A DNA stretch of 64,000 bases from Emergomyces orientalis. Lineage: Eukaryota > Ascomycota > Eurotiomycetes > Onygenales > Ajellomycetaceae. Each line of letters starts with the position of its first letter. Position 1 is the stretch's first letter. The notes beneath the pieces were generated by a model. It was not told where the DNA came from. It did no database searches and worked only from the letters and a program-made list of their open reading frames with translations. The stretch is taken from the NCBI GenBank assembly GCA_002110485.1, contig MOWL01000088.1:868001-932000 (forward strand), given 5' to 3'. Below are positions 11,207 to 23,683 of the stretch, piece after piece. Made by a program: the position numbers and the translations under genes.

Positions 11207-12133
11207 GATGAATTGTTGAGAAAGTTGCGAGATGCGAATTATGCGACAACCAGGGAAGTACAAATAGATAGGACGTGGGTAATTCGAAGAAAATCGAAGA
11301 CGATGTGAGAGACGAAGTGCTAAGAACCTAAGTTAGGCGCGAGATGTTAGTTAGTATATGATTGTTTCGAGGTTTTCTTTTTCGGAATTTTTTTTTTTTT
11401 TTTTTTTTTGCTGTCTTTTGTCCCTCTTCCGCGACAGCGTAGTGTCCTCATACGCTGGAATGGTAGGCAGCTCAAATGATCGCTTCAAATGCGAAAAGGA
11501 AAAAAAAAAATTTAAAAAATGAGCTAAGAGTACTAGGCCAACGCGAAAGAACACGAATTCCGTTGCAACAAGCGACAAGCGACCGTTCTCAGACAAGATA
11601 AAGAACACATAAAACAAAATACACACCTCTTGCGCCCAAATAAACCCTTGTAATGCGTTGGTATTCTCCGAACACGGCCGTTGCGACTTGAACTCGTAGG
11701 GGGTCGTTAAGGAGAGACGAGCGATGAACACCTGGTTTTTTTTATAAAAAAAAGTCTAGGATCGACAAGGAAGGATAATTCACGTTTCTGCAGCGACGAA
11801 TCGAGAGCAAATATGGTCAGCAGACAGGTCGAAGATGATGGTCATGGAATGCATAAGACGAGTGGGGAGTAGGGTTTGGAGGGAATGGCGGGGGAAGGAA
11901 GGGAGTGAATTGACCAGCGACACAATAATAGCAGAGTCGAAAGAGAAGAAAAAACGATGAATTCGAGACCACGCGTCGAAAGCGACAGGAAGTGACAGCA
12001 ATTGTCAGAAGAAAAGAACACGGGGCGCGAGAAAGAACAATAACAACGACAATAAACACCAACAGCAACACGTAGATGATAAAGGATGACGAAAAAGGAT
12101 GAAAGGTGAAGGGAAGAAAAAAGTGAAGATGAT

Positions 12134-12137
<4 letters not shown>

Positions 12138-12191
<54 letters not shown>

Positions 12192-12207
12192 TGTGTGTGT
12201 GTGTGTG
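12138..12207. repeat. (GA)n(GT)n compound microsatellite
   Basis: About 26 GA units followed directly by about 9 GT units. Confidence 0.9.
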
Positions 12208-12930
12208 GTGGGTGGATGAGAGTACAAAGTGTGTGTGCGGGGAGAAGAGGAAAGGAAAGAGAGAGAAAAAAAGCAAGGCAGAAAAGAAAAGCAGAGGAAG
12301 GGAAAAAGAAGGAAGGAGAAAAACAGCGAGGAAATGGTGAGATAAGTTACGGGAGACGAGGGGACACAGCAGCCAGGAGCCAGAGCAGCAACTAGAGCAG
12401 CAACTAACTACTACCAGTCGGGGGAATGGTGATAATGCCAAGTGTTTTGTTCATAGGAAAATGGGAGGTGGAGAGAGTGAAAGAAGAGAGGAAGATGTAG
12501 AAATGAATGATATGGGGTTGCCAGGTTGCAGCAGGATCAAAATTTGCAAAGTGTGTACTGGCAACCTGCACACCAGAGTAGAACTGCCCATCACTCTTCA
12601 CTCTCATTGTGCTCCTTGCCATGGCGATATGTATGTATGCGCTTCTCTCCTGATACCTTGGATGTGTATGTGCATATAGTGTGTTTGTGTGTGTGTGTGT
12701 GTGGACAAGGGAAGACTTCTTCTCTCTCCCTCTCTCTCAGCCAGCCCCAGCCTTCATTGTACACTTGCAGTCATGTCAATTACAAGATTGAAGAAGAATG
12801 TAACTAAACACTCTCTAAACCTGGTAAAGGCTAGCAAGCTATCACAAGGTAGAATGAGATTGATTTGAGATAGAAACGATGGATGAAGTGAAAATGGGAG
12901 ATGCGGCTGATGCAGATGCTGGCTGTGGCT

Positions 12931-12985
12931 GTGGCGGCGGTGGTGGTGGTGGTGGTGGTGGTGATGGTGATGATGATGATGGTGT
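12931..12985. repeat. GGT/GAT trinucleotide repeat
   Basis: Imperfect GGT units grading into GAT units. It would encode poly-His on the minus strand in a frame without other support. Confidence 0.8.
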
Positions 12986-13870
12986 GTCTTGAGGCTCTCC
13001 TTCCTGATGCGCAAACCTCACTGCCACAGCTCCTAACCCCTCTTCAACCCTGGAGAAAAACAAGTATCAAGGGGGCTATCTCCATCGCGTAGATTTAGGG
13101 GGGGTCCAGGTACAGTACATATACGGCCAATAATGAAAAAAAAGGACATGGAATAAATGTGTGGATTCGATACGTGGATAGAGAGAGAAGAAAAAAAAGG
13201 TAAAAGGACAAGATCTGCCACTTACCACAAGTTTTTCTGTCTTCGAAATAAATTTCAACTCCGGACTGATCCCAAGTAAAAAGGGCGAAGACGACAGAAT
13301 TTTACGCTGCTATACCAATACAATAATACACAGCAAGCAAAATTTTTGTTAAAAAGGAAAACCCCCCAAAAAAAAGGACGATTCGCTTGATTTTGAATTG
13401 ATCGGTTCGAAGTAGGAATTGATTTTGCGCGTTGTTCTAGTTTGCGGCGAAGGCTTGGAAAAACTCCTGCGGCGCAAGAACGGAAGACGAAGAAGAGAAG
13501 AAGACGGCGAAGACGACGAAGAAGAAGCAAAAAAAATCAATCAACGAAACAACAAGAATGGCTCCGAGTCCTTTCTTTGTTGCTTTGTGGACGAGGGGGA
13601 TGATGATAAGGAAGAAGAGGAGGAGGAGATCGAAGTGAGGAGGGGAGGGGGAGGGGAGCGCTTTTTTTCCCTACTAAAAAAAGAAAATCGAATTAAAAAC
13701 CTGAACAAAACTCTCTTTGCCGGCGGGGGGTGGGGCGGCGAAGAGAGAGAAGAATGAAATGGAAGCACATAAAATAACGATAATAATAAAATAATAATAA
13801 AAATAGAGAACAACAGGAAGAAGTTCAAAACTAACCAGAAAACGGAGGATAGCAAGAATGCAAACAGACG

Positions 13871-13912
13871 ATGAACGACGACGAACAACGACGAACAACG
13901 ACGAACAACGAC
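13871..13912. repeat. 10-bp tandem repeat
   Basis: Three adjacent copies of ACGAACAACG with partial flanking copies. Confidence 0.75.
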
Positions 13913-16900
13913 AAACGATGAGAAAAGAGAAGCAAGTCAAAGGGCGGATGATGGCAGAAGAGAAGAAAAAATAGAGGAGAAGAGAGGAAGAACGGAAGAA
14001 GGAGGATCAAGAGTGAGGGGGCGAACTTGCTAAGATTTCCGTTTTAGTGGATCGAGGGAAGAAAGGGCTGCAAGGAACGAAAAAGGGAGGAAAAAGAAAA
14101 GATAAAAGGTAAAAAAGGTAAAAAAGGTTGAAAAAAAGGTTCGTTAGACACGAGGGAAATGGGCGAGATGGGTACTACACCTTACCTACACGGAGGAGGC
14201 AAGAAAAATGGAACCACTCCTATAAACTCTTAATTTATCCCAGCCAGTTAATTAAATTTATCTACAGCCAAAAGGTGCCAAAACCATCGAAAATGTATAC
14301 ATAGGTAACTACATGTTAGAGAGGTACTATCTATGTAAAGCTACATTTTTAACCAGCTCAGAGACAGCAGGTCTCTAGGTACAATTACCAAGCATAAAGC
14401 GGGCGGAATGTATTTTCCCTTCTCTCCCCTCCCCCATCAGAAGTATGGAAGCGAGATGGCATGGAGAAAGTCTAACAGGATACGCACACACACACAAACA
14501 TATATTATTATAGGCCTAGGTGTATATATATATATATGAGAGACAGAGCAGAAAGCCTGAAATTATCAAACCAGGACAAACTTTAAACATGCTTTCCTTC
14601 CCACAGCAAAGTCAACGCAAAGAATTAGGAACTTTTGAGCCATATCTCTCTACCCAGGCAGTTAGGCGCTGAAAAAAAACATGATGCTTTTCTCCTATGT
14701 TTCTATGCCGACTTTGCCCAGTGCAAAAAGCCAGGGGACCATAATAACTCATATGATAGTATTATTATAATATGATGGCACATTCCATAGGTTTTAATAA
14801 TTTACTACTGGACGAGTACTTTCATAGCCTATTAGGCCTCAACTAATTTGTGCATGTATGTGTATACCGACTGACCCACCGCCCCGGACCACGGCGACGG
14901 GAAGAGGAAATGAAGAGAAAAGAAAAGAAAAGAAAAAAAGGGCGCATCATCACTGTGGTTCGAGTCTTGGTCAGTGGGTGATTTCATCATCATACATTCC
15001 CCTTAGCTTGCTCCGATTCCCTTTTCCTTACTTGTCCTTTGCTTAAGCTGTAACGAAGAGATCCCCTAGTTACTCAAGGCATGGGGTTCGTAGATAAAGA
15101 AGAGGATTGGAAACAAAAGGAGATCCCTTCTTTAATAATGTAGATTTCATTATCTATTTTTGTCTTCAGAAACGTAATAATAGCTACCTCAAAACAGGCC
15201 ATGGGCTCCGGCATATCACACCACACACACACTACGCAGAAATGAACTAGGAATGGGAGCGAATGTATGTACTTGGGAATAACCAATTAACCAACTTTTT
15301 ATAAAAAAAATTAAAAATAAAGATCACAACGCCATCCATTCCTCGCATCATCCCGCCTAGAACCTCGGATGATCAATGAAGTCCTAATAGCCATGGCCAG
15401 CTGATTCAGGAACAAAAAAAAAAGCAAAGCAAAAAAGGAAAAATAAGAAATGAAATATATTTTGGCTGCATTGCGGGGTCAGTTAGCTACAGAGGACCGG
15501 CGGAGCATCTGGACAAAACGCACAGTTCTTCTTGATTGTTACCAGTAACTACACTGTTGCATCGTGTGTTCAATTATAACAACTGCATGCAGGCATACCC
15601 TAAGTAAATATATAGGCAGGTTACCTCCATCCTTTATCTTCCACTCGGTCCGAAAATTAAAAGAATCACAGCCTCTTCTTTTTTTTTTGTTGTCTCCCGT
15701 CGTTTTCGAGTGTGTCGAAACGGCATTCATCGTCGCTGGACTTTTCCCCTTTCTCAGCCCAATCATTGTTAAATAATTTGTTTGAACAATAAGCATGACG
15801 GGGGAATAAATTATGTGAAACCTTTCATGATTAACTAAACCCATTCCATTCCACCTTGCCGTTCACATTTGCGTTTGACAAAAAATGAATATACGTATTT
15901 CAGCGTATATAAAAGGAAAGCCTGCTGAAACGAGGGCAGACGTTTTCAGCCCCTTTTTCCATTTTTTTTTTTTTTCTTATCTTCTGCCAGTCGCGCTGAT
16001 GGTCCCTTTTAAGATGGCTTGCATTAAGAGTCCTAGTATGGAGGTTATGACTGCTGACCTCGGAACCCATCATCATCATCATCATCATCATTATTTCTCC
16101 TTAGATATCCAGTGTTTTAAGTTACCACTCACTTCTTCAGGTTTATCCCCGTTATTTCTAGATCATCCCGCGCATGATGATACGCATATATTGAGGGAGG
16201 AAATCTGGAGTGAAGAACGAATGATCCTGTTTTCTTTTCTTTTTCTTTCTTTCTCTGTTCTCTTTTTTTTTGTTCTCCGATCTCCAAAAAACAAGAAAGG
16301 GATTTTGGAAACAAAAAGAAAGGAAAGGAAAAAGAAAATCTGGAATAAGAAACGGCCGATGGTGGCCGTTTGCGGACGAGTCAACAACAAAGGGCGGGGG
16401 GAAAAGAAAAGAGGGAGAAAAAAACGAAGAACAAGAAGAAAAGAAAAGCATGATAATAATAGAATACTCGACTCACCATAGAGTTTCTCGATTCAAACAT
16501 TTGTTTTGTTCGGGATTTGGAAAGGAAAACTATTTAATATGGTTGATCAGAGGTAAAAATAAAAAAAAGAGAGCAAGAAGATAATCTCAAATGTATAAAT
16601 CAAGCGTTTTTGAAAAAGCGTCTCCGCCAGCAACATGATGCTCTATCTCTCAGGATCCGAGACAGAAAAAGGAATGAAACATCAACGATTGTCTTGCAGG
16701 GGGCGGAATCAGCAAGCGAGAAAAAAAACAAAGCCCTGCCCTGTCGATCTGATTTCACCAGATGGAACAAAGCCGATGGGCAATACTAATGGCTGACCAT
16801 GACTTCCAGACCAGGGGAGTTTAACCTTTCGATTCGCAGACATTAACTGGGAGCTGATAGGCTACGAGCTGGTGAAAGTAAGCTTAGATTTAAAATTTCG

Positions 16901-17919
16901 AGGAGAAACCTTGGAACAACCTTGGAAGAACGAGCGAATCCCAAAAAAATTAAAAAAAATTAATACATAAATAAACGCGGAATCTTTTATTCGTCGTCAT
17001 TATTCATCTCCAATTTCCCAGGGTGTATCGTATCTTTTGTTAGGCGGGATTATGACTATGCACGTGTATTGACATCCATGCCACCAGCCACCCAAAATCC
17101 CTGTATTGCATGCGTTGCGGCATGTAACTGCCGGCTGGTAACCGATTTCATCAGCGTGGAAGTTGAAAGTGCTTGAACCCTCTTCCAGTACGTAAATCGT
17201 ATCTTTAAAAATAAAATAAAAATACAAGAAAAAAAGAAAAAAGAAGGGAAGGAAAACCGAATGTATACAAGGCAAGGAGGGGAGGGTGCGGTGGTTCATT
17301 TTCAGACCATCGTTTATCAGCGTTGGTGCTCTTACAAATACCACCTTGAAACAACAATCATCGTCACCGTTGCTGGCTGACGCGTGAAAAAAAGGGTGCC
17401 GAAGATCCCCGCGGCTTTCTTTATGGGGCTTAGCGATGCGTTCTAAAGCGGCGGCATTTTACTACAGGAACGGATGGATGGATCCTAGGTATGCTGGCGC
17501 CACATTTCGCAGATATCTTGGGATGGAGAGCTAGAGCTAATAGCATGTGGAACTCAAAGGTATATATATATACATGCAAGGGCAAAAGGGGTGAGTATAT
17601 GCTATACCCAGTGCTATACCCAGAAGAACCGTTGTAGCATAGATACAAAATGCCATCATTCATCATCATTGTCATCATTGTCGCCATTGGGTCCAATGTT
17701 GCTCATATTTCTCCAACAACATTTTCAAGCCGGTGCGACGGGTATGATCCCGAGGCATGATATATCTCCATTGATCTTTCATTCAACTCGTTCATTCATA
17801 GTCTGGTAATTATCATAAATCCTGTGTCCCATATAAATCATTAAAAGAAACATGAAAATCATGCAAAAAAATAAAAGACGACATAAAGGAAGTATTATGT
17901 ATATATTTACCACACTACA

Positions 17920-18934
17920 CTACCCATCCTGCTTCCCCAACTCATCCCCCAATATCTGAATCGTCTTCTCATATACCCTCCCAGACTCCACCTCCCACCT
18001 CCCGAGCTCATCTCCAAAACCCTCGAGACCCGATCTTCCCCCTTCCCCCCTTTCAAAATCCCCATCCCCCTCCCCGTCATCATCATCGTCATCATCATCA
18101 TCATCATCAACGTCCATACCAATCCCCACACCGTTTTCTTCATCCTCATTTCCTTGCGCACTTACCACAATAATCCGCGCGCTTTCCACAATGCTCTTAA
18201 TCCTCACCTTCTCCGTCATGGAAACCACCCCATGCTTGCCTTCGAAGCCTGGCAAGGGATGTCCAGTTTGCAAGTCTTCACCCAGCAGCAGTGAAGCGAA
18301 AATGGCGTCGAACTTCCTGATAAGTTTGAACGTTGCCCGTGCAGAGAAGGGAAAGTCCGGGAGGTAGGTGTTTAGCAGGCCTGCTAGGGAGATGAGGTAG
18401 GGGATTTGGAGGGATGCTGTTTGCGCCGGGGGTGTTTTGGGGGTTGAAAGACGTTAGTGGGATGAGGAAACAATGTGTTGTAAGGTATAGATAGGGGGGC
18501 GGATAGAGCGGGGAACTATTTAAAAAAATAATAATAATAAAAAATTACAAAATATATGTAGGAAAAGGGAAAGGGGGCGGAAAAGGAAAAATAAAACACT
18601 TACGAGTCCCACTAACCCAAAGCACATCGACAATCGCTTCGATGTCCTTTGCAACCTCCCGGAAATTCTCATAGCCACGGTCCGCCGCCTCGCTCTCGTC
18701 TGCGAACGCGCTGCTGAATTTCTTCGCGTGGCGCCGGTTTATGGCTAGAATGTGGCTGTCGACGAAGTTTATGACTGTCGTCTCTTTGGCGCTTCCTGGT
18801 CTGAGGGATTGCCTTCGTTGTTGCGGGAGACTCGGCGTGATAGTGGAGGTCGAGTAGATGGATGATGAAGGTGGGGAAGGGAGTGTAGGATGTATGAATC
18901 CGCCGCCTCCCCCTACTCCTGATCCCGATTCCAT
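17920..18934 (-). CDS. conserved fungal hypothetical protein, 275 aa
   Basis: Two exons: 18934-18604 and 18416-17920. The intron (18417-18603, 187 nt) has a GTAAGT donor and an AAACAG acceptor and joins in phase 1 to give VSGTPSLQIPYL across the junction. A Gly/Pro/Ser-rich start is followed by a helical, folded-looking core (TTVINFVDSHILAINRRH, then ENFREVAKDIEAIVDVLW) and LPGFEGKHGVVSMTEKVRIK, then an eleven-residue Asp run and a final acidic helix. The core has the look of a conserved fungal family, but I cannot name its function. Poly-Asp proteins are often nuclear or chromatin-linked; that is only a hint. The start is the first ATG in the frame. Confidence 0.75.
18076..18110 (-). repeat. 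Asp-codon repeat inside the 275-aa protein
   Basis: GAT/GAC codons in series encode eleven aspartates (plus-strand CATCATCGTCATC pattern). Confidence 0.8.
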
Positions 18935-20121
18935 CACCGGTTTATCATATATTTATTGGGGGGTGACCAATCTCGAAGTAGGGCGGTACGTCTAGAGTAT
19001 GGTTTGTTTCTGGCTACACCCGTAGCACCTTTTTTGTAAGCAATCCGTAGTGGGTTGGGGTGGACGACACGCTCTTAAAATGAGGGAGCGAAGGTGAATG
19101 TATTGGCTCTTAAATGGGATATGATAAACTATCCGCTAGCGAAAATATAAAGCATAGATACGCAGTATTATTTGCAAGGAGACTTAATAATAGCTGCTAT
19201 TTTCGACGTTCAGCTAATGAGGACAAATTCGCAATGGAAAATGGTAATTCTTGGCACCGGGTTAATGCGAGATGACTTCTGTCCAGGTTTCAAATGTTGT
19301 CCGTATATGAACCGAGCGATCATAGCAGTTAATTAAAAAAAAAGTTCATTGCATATCTTGAATTCTTTTTGCAAACAAGATCGAGGTTGGCCGTCTGCAT
19401 GGCAGACAAACAGGTGAGGGATGACATAATTGGGGGATTAACACCAAGGCAATGACGTCGTGGCAACAGAAGAGTAACCTTAAAACTACTCTCCGGCGAC
19501 CGAGATATATTTACTGCTCCGGTGGCAAAGATTCTATATATAAAAAATTTCATTTCCATTGCTATTCACACTAGGTTGTACAGCTAGTGTACGTGTAATC
19601 CGTGTAAAGAGGGCCTTTAAGAACATTACTATTGTGGTTGTTTAAGTGTATAGTCGACGGGAGGGGTTAATTTCGCTGGTTCCGTAACACCAAGCTCAAA
19701 GGAAAAATATATGTGCCTGGTGATCGTTGTAATAAATTCCAGTATGGGAGAAGGTTGTAGACAATACCGGGTGTCTTCATCACCTCAATCACAAATATTT
19801 TCAGTCATTGTGGTATCCCGCAGTGGGCCATATCGTTAGGTGTTCCAAATTGGACTGGGGCTGGACGTATAGTGAGAGAGATAAATAACCTAGAGGCCAA
19901 CTGTTTAGTTATATTCCAAATCAGGGCATCGTATGAAGAGCCTCCGCATCTCCTCATTAAACAGCCAATCCCAAGCGAGGATAGGCCGCATTGGATATAC
20001 CAACCCATACAGTAGCGGCGAGTGTCTCTGAGCCAAGGCAAGTATGGGGATGCGCCGACCTAGCCAATTCCGCACAAGGTATCATCCATAATTTCCTCGA
20101 AACTGCGCACTATCTAACCCT
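18935..20121. other. gene-free stretch
   Basis: No supported gene. Short minus-strand frames at 19329-19559 and 19805-20041 have no domain or splice support. This includes the promoter of the 275-aa protein gene and the 3' side of RRP7. Confidence 0.5.
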
Positions 20122-21211
20122 TTATTCCGGCTGTAGAAAAGGTTAGTAGACGTAACAAGTAGGTAAATATCTAAAAAGCGGCAGCCATAGACAGAGCTCC
20201 ATAATCGTCCCGGGTGAAAATAAGATGGAGGGATGGGGGAAAAAGAAAAACAAAAAGAAAAACAAGAATACATACCCTAACCTTCCCCCTCCTCCTCCTC
20301 ATCTCCTCCACCTTCCTCTTATCCTCCTCAAACTTCCTCAACAATTCCGTCTGCCTCTCCTTCCTCTTCTCTCGCATCTGGAACCGATAAAAGTCCTCAA
20401 GCCCTTTACTCTTCTCCTTATGCTTTTCCATCAACCCCCTCATCTCCTCCTCCCTCGCCACATTATTAATCTTCGGTCCTCGCGTAACCGTCACAAAGCC
20501 ATCCTCATCCGGCACCTCAGCTCCCCTCGTCGCCTCGCGCAAACGAGCCTCTTCAAACCGGCCAAAGATCGTCATGTAATCATTCACCGTGCGCAGAAGC
20601 TCAGCGCGCGCCGGGTAACGTAGTCTATTATGTGATTTGTATCGCTGGATGCCGAGGGTAGGGAAACGGCGGTCCTCCTCGATTATTCCCTGGCCCCAAA
20701 CGATCTTGTTACGAGTTTTCGCAGCCTTCTTAGCGGCTTTGAGGCTGGCTTCCATGCTGGGGCGGTCGACAAAGACGACAATTGCGTGCGCGCCGCTGGT
20801 ATGGAGTTCGCGATCCCATGTTCGCGGGAGCTCGGTTGTGTCTAGTTCTACTTGTAGTTCTTCGGTGCTTTCACGTTTTCGTTTTTTGAAGTTGGTGATG
20901 CTGGTGGTGGTAGTTTGGGTAGGGATGGTTGGAGGCTTTTTGGCGGCCGTGTCATGAAACTCGACACGCTCAACTCGGCCGGAGGTTAACTGGGCGCCGA
21001 ATAAATGACGCAGATGCGTTTCTGTGGTTGTTACTGGAACATTTACGATGAAGAGGGAGCGGGCGGAGTCTGGGTCGGGAACTCTGGGCTGGTGGGGATG
21101 GAGGTACAGGTAATGCCTTGCAGGGTTTGGGAATGAAGGAACTGGAGGGAGTTCGATAGGGAGAACTGAGTAGCCGGATATACTCAGTGGAAAGTGCGCT
21201 TTGGGCGCCAT
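20122..21211 (-). CDS. RRP7: ribosomal RNA-processing protein 7
   Basis: Two exons: 21211-20276 and 20130-20122, giving 314 aa. The order matches the RRP7 family: an N-terminal SGYSVLPIELPPVPSF segment, an RRM-like domain (ARSLFIVNVPVTTTETHLRH ... AHAIVVFVDR), a linker, and the basic RRP7 C-terminal helix (EKSKGLEDFYRFQMREKRKE ... KVEEMRRRRGK). Intron (20131-20275, 145 nt) has a GTATGT donor and a TTCTACAG acceptor; the tiny last exon adds Pro-Glu-stop, the ending I expect for this family. Without splicing the frame runs into an unrelated hydrophobic tail. RRP7 acts in the nucleolus in early 40S subunit assembly (UtpC-linked, family knowledge). An in-frame ATG upstream (21394) adds 61 atypical residues, so the ATG at 21211 is preferred. 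Confidence 0.92.
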
Positions 21212-21527
21212 TGTTGAGGATAGTTCTTGTCTACCTATCGGTAGTTTTCCGATTTTTGATTCTGGATAATTTTTCGAAGTTGCACAGCAAGAAGAATTGA
21301 ATTTAGATAAGGATATTTTACACGAGAAGCAAACGCTTGGCGCTGCGGCTAATCCTTCCCCCTCTAGTTTGGATCCACCCATCAACAACATCATCCCCTG
21401 GATTTATTATGTGCCCTCCCAGCGCTCAAGAAAAACGAATAAACTTGCATGAGACATGGAATCAATACAACACGCGACATTGTTACCTTGTTTGTATGGA
21501 AGTTGGTTATTCTTTGCAACACCGAAC
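21212..21527. other. short gap between DMC1 and RRP7
   Basis: About 316 bases between the DMC1 stop and the RRP7 start, both on the minus strand. No separate feature seen. Confidence 0.5.
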
Positions 21528-23252
21528 CTATACCTTGTCTGGATCATTGATCCCCCCATTCGTGATCACGTAAATAGCCTCGCGCTCCGGACAATCTAAA
21601 ACACTGTGAATAAAACATATCATGACCTTGAATTTTGATTTCTTTCTTTGGACAAACTTATTACCTGGGGAATCCTGGATCTTTGCGACTCTTTCATCAC
21701 CTCTGCCCTTCCGAAGTAGGACTCGAGTGGTTGAAGCGTGTGCTAAGATATGTCCTCCAACCGGTTTGCGTCCATCTGCACCTGCAAACAAGGCACTTGC
21801 TCCAGGATCGCTTTGTACCTGATTTGTCTATGGGTGGGATAAGCATGGATATCAAGTAGAGCTAGCTCCCTCTGATCATCGAGCAACCCACCATTAAGAC
21901 GCAAACGTTGAACTCTAGAATGCGAACTGTGAGCCAAGCAGTCGAGTGGGTGTTGTGGAAGGAATAGTTGCATACCTTCCGCCATATGCGCGAGTTTCAT
22001 CAGGAACTGGTTCAACTTTTGCTGCCGATCCGCCAGTTCCCCACGTCCACAATAATCGACACGGAAACAGTTCATGATACTGTCAATGATCAGCAGGCGG
22101 TATTCACCGCCAGAAAACTCCTTTGACAGCGTGTTCAAAAGTTCCAACTGGTGTTCGCTATTCAGTGCTCTTGCATACGCAATATTCTCCAACGCGGAAT
22201 CCGGGTCAACACCGAAACGTTCCGCAATTTGCGCGATTCTTTCAGGCCGGAACGTGCCTTCGGTATCGATATAGGCTACTTTCCCTTCAGCACCACCCAT
22301 GTCCTTGGGAAGCTGGGCCATGACTGACATCGTGTGCGAGAGTTGTGTTTTACCACAGCGAAACTCGCCGTAGACTTCGCTGATACTCATGCTCTGGAAT
22401 CCACTGTGCAAAGGGGGAGTCAATATCTACTCCAGAAGAGCATAATTACTCGGGTCATTATCAAACGCACCCTGCTAAGATAGAGTCGAATTGCTTGCTC
22501 CCTGTGGAAATTCTTATAACCCGTTTTCTTTGGTGGCTTAGCTCCATTGCAGTTATGAATCCAGACGCTGAGGGCTGCATGCATGTCCAATATCAGTTTT
22601 AAAAAAGTTTCCTTATGAAACCACTAGCACGTACTAGAACAAGAATTTTGGAAGAGAGCTATCCATACCTGGCATTTCTGAATAGCCTCTTTGATTTTCT
22701 CTATTTTGACTTCACTGAAACCCTTGATCTTCAGCAAAGTCTTTCTTGTGGCTCCATGGACAGACTAGAATATATCCGCCAACCATCCATTCCCGTTGTC
22801 CGCAAATTAGTTTGGACTAAATATGTCTTCCAAAGAGAGCAGGTATCGGACTGGCGTTATCCACTCAAAAGGCTAGGCAGAATGGGAATTATGGAGTAGT
22901 TATCATACAGCAACAGTGTAAAACCCGTTGGCTTTCAGTTTCGTAATATCCGCAGCCCCAACACCTGCACGATGAGCATAATCGTTTTTAGCTGAGCTGT
23001 TATACCGAGATAAGCGGGAAAAAGGGGAGATGATAAAAGGAGTAAAGAAGCACTAACCATGAGCCTGAATACCGTCGATATCGACGATGAAGACATCCTG
23101 TAGAACAATAGATATTGGGTTAATTGAACGCCTCTTTGATAGCGTCTTACGAGAGCTTGGGAAAACAAAGAGCGGGAGTGAGTGGGAGAGGAACCCCCCC
23201 CTGCTTTCTTTCTCACATCATCAAACTCATCACTGGCATTTGACGCAGGCAT
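21528..23252 (-). CDS. DMC1: meiotic recombinase Dmc1
   Basis: Nine exons close in frame at 337 aa: 23252-23217, 23097-23058, 22964-22909, 22764-22669, 22574-22471, 22403-21976, 21914-21892, 21827-21665, 21595-21528. A helix-hairpin-helix N-terminal domain (GAADITKLKANGFYTVA, LLKIKGFSEVKIEKIKEAIQ) precedes the RecA core with Walker A GEFRCGKTQ (about residue 123), Walker B LLIIDS, and the loop LMTNQVQSDPGA. The C-terminus ends GGINDPDKV, typical of Dmc1 rather than Rad51. Dmc1 forms filaments on single-stranded DNA and performs strand exchange between homologues in meiosis (family knowledge). Exon 7 is only 23 nt. All key residues are present, so the gene looks intact and the lineage is probably capable of meiosis. 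Nothing indicates a frameshift. Confidence 0.95.
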
Positions 23253-23643
23253 TGCTTTTTGCTCCCTGCTTAGCTCGCTAGTTTCACGGACTAGGCAAGA
23301 GGAGGAGAATGGTAAGAATGGTAATAACTCGCAATATGCGCCGTAAAGTACAATGAGATTGGGAAATAGTAGATGGCACAATAATGAACAGAGATGGATG
23401 ACTGACGTTCTTGAAGGCGAGAGGGGTGATGTTAAATCGTTATCTTGTGGGAAGGGGAGCGAAAAGGAATACGTCGGGGCAGGTCACGAGAACTTCCCGA
23501 TTAGGAGAGGGACGCGTAGAACCTCCCTCATATAAAACAAAAACATATACTGCGAGGCGGAAGGATAAGGAGAGCAAAAAATATGATATTTGCAAGAGAG
23601 ACAAAATCAGCTCAGTGGGCATCTCCTTATATGTTCGCATACG

Positions 23644-23683
<40 letters not shown>

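Larger units (their letters stand above)
11207..17919. other. 6.7 kb gene-free DNA, purine-rich on the plus strand
   Basis: No convincing gene on either strand. From about 11.2 to 14.15 kb the plus strand is strongly A/G-rich, so a minus-strand transcript leading into the Csx1-like gene would be C/U-rich. It holds a poly-T run (11388-11409), GA then GT repeats (12138-12207), GGT/GAT repeats (about 12931-12985) and three 10-base repeats (about 13871-13912). From 14.15 to 17.9 kb the DNA is AT-rich with short repeats and no supported frame. A minus-strand frame at 17000-17344 has a cysteine-containing tail but crosses a T-rich tract and is not supported. Confidence 0.55.

Noticed and set aside
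11817..12441. Long minus-strand frames rich in Ser-Leu repeats
   Set aside because: They are translations of the GA/CT microsatellite and pyrimidine-rich DNA.
13349..13940. Overlapping frames on both strands
   Set aside because: Purine-rich low complexity gives open frames on either strand; no domain or conserved motif.
15885..16481. 198-codon plus-strand frame
   Set aside because: Made of poly-Phe, poly-His and Lys/Arg runs from T- and A-rich tracts; no protein-like core.
17000..17344. Minus-strand frame with a cysteine-containing C-terminal part
   Set aside because: It crosses a T-rich tract that gives a Phe/Leu run, has no visible splice partners and no known motif.
21212..21394. N-terminal extension of RRP7 from an upstream ATG
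   Set aside because: The added residues are Cys/Ser-rich and unlike the family start; the ATG at 21211 gives the expected N-terminus.
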